Below, piece after piece: positions 5,533-5,790 of a stretch of DNA of 5,790 nt; the stretch's first letter is position 1; every line of letters starts with the position of its first letter. Under the pieces are notes generated by a model. It did not search any database. It was not told where the DNA came from and worked only from the letters and a program-made list of their open reading frames with translations. The translations under genes were made by a program, and so were the position numbers. This DNA comes from Methanoregula sp. (GTDB lineage: Archaea > Halobacteriota > Methanomicrobia > Methanomicrobiales > Methanospirillaceae), in contig JALOBP010000136.1 in assembly GCA_023228295.1 (NCBI GenBank), positions 1-5,790 on the forward strand, written 5' to 3'.

Positions 5533-5790
5533 CTAACCCATTTGTTTCATAATCATATTCAGGATCCCGCCGGTCCGGTCCCGGTACTGACGGGATATCT
5601 CAAGCACCTCGTCCCACGACAGAGACTCCTCGGTAAGCCCGTTTGCGTAATTATCCACCGTGCTGAGTGCTGCAAACGGTATCCCGAGCTCGCGGGCAAG
5701 CGTTGCCTCGGAAGCAATGGTCATGCCCACGAGATCTGCGACCTTTGCGAGTGCCGCAATCTCGGCAACGGTCTCAAAGCGGGGCCCCCG
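5533..5790 (-). CDS. mtnP: Nucleoside phosphorylase, PNP/MTAP family (methylthioadenosine or methylthioinosine phosphorylase), C-terminal part
   Basis: The 85 C-terminal residues are present; the start lies beyond the right edge. They begin RGPRFETVAEI, the phosphate/substrate loop typical of PNP/MTAP enzymes, then AKVADLVGMTIASEATLARE, the Met-containing nucleoside-binding segment, and FAALSTVDNYANGL, where the Asp after STV sits at the position that contacts the purine base. A helical tail ends at TAG 5535-5533. The enzyme cleaves a purine nucleoside with phosphate to free base and sugar 1-phosphate. Next to the deaminase, the likely substrate is the deaminated product (5'-methylthioinosine or 5'-deoxyinosine), as described for the methanogen route; MTA itself is the alternative. 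The frame is open to the window edge, so an internal GTG at 5730 is not a real start. It is probably the first or an early gene of the operon. Confidence 0.88.
   Translation of the reverse strand, partial: RGPRFETVAEIAALAKVADLVGMTIASEATLARELGIPFAALSTVDNYANGLTEESLSWDEVLEISRQYRDRTGGILNMIMKQMG

Overview
The window looks like chromosomal DNA of a methanogenic euryarchaeon, most likely of the Methanomicrobiales (Methanoregula-like). This is an inference from gene content and style: a 5'-deoxyadenosine/SAH deaminase next to a methylthio-nucleoside phosphorylase, a membrane PAS histidine kinase with a 'THDINN' H-box, AT-rich TATA-like promoter sequence, and U-rich tracts rather than bacterial hairpin terminators. 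No rRNA, tRNA, CRISPR array, insertion sequence or phage gene is visible. Every gene I can support lies on the minus strand, so transcription runs from right to left.

Right part (5790 to 2552), one tightly packed putative operon. The C-terminal end of a PNP/MTAP-family phosphorylase (5790-5533, start outside the window) is followed 12 nt later by a full amidohydrolase of the 5'-deoxyadenosine/SAH/MTA deaminase family (5520-4210). Next comes a secreted lipoprotein with a ComEC-type metallo-beta-lactamase domain, a Thr/Pro linker and a lamin-tail domain (4194-2779), and then a small DUF3006 protein (2773-2552). The first two genes act together in salvage of SAM by-products (5'-deoxyadenosine, SAH, methylthioadenosine). 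The last two are a recurrent MBL/DUF3006 pair that probably acts at the cell surface. The operon thus joins intracellular nucleoside salvage to an extracellular hydrolase.

Middle (2450 to 1047): an orphan membrane PAS sensor histidine kinase with no response regulator beside it. Its start codon lies inside a perfect 9-bp inverted repeat with a 4-nt loop.

Left part (933 to 148): a 65-residue His/Cys-rich zinc-ribbon protein with one membrane helix, then a DJ-1/PfpI-family gene (709-148) that is intact except for a one-base frameshift in a run of six A. At the far left edge, a leaderless-looking start at 52 opens a reading frame that leaves the window (TPR-like first residues). The gaps without a gene are all short: 53-147, 710-735, 934-1046 and 2451-2551. 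They hold candidate promoters, U-rich tracts and small inverted repeats.
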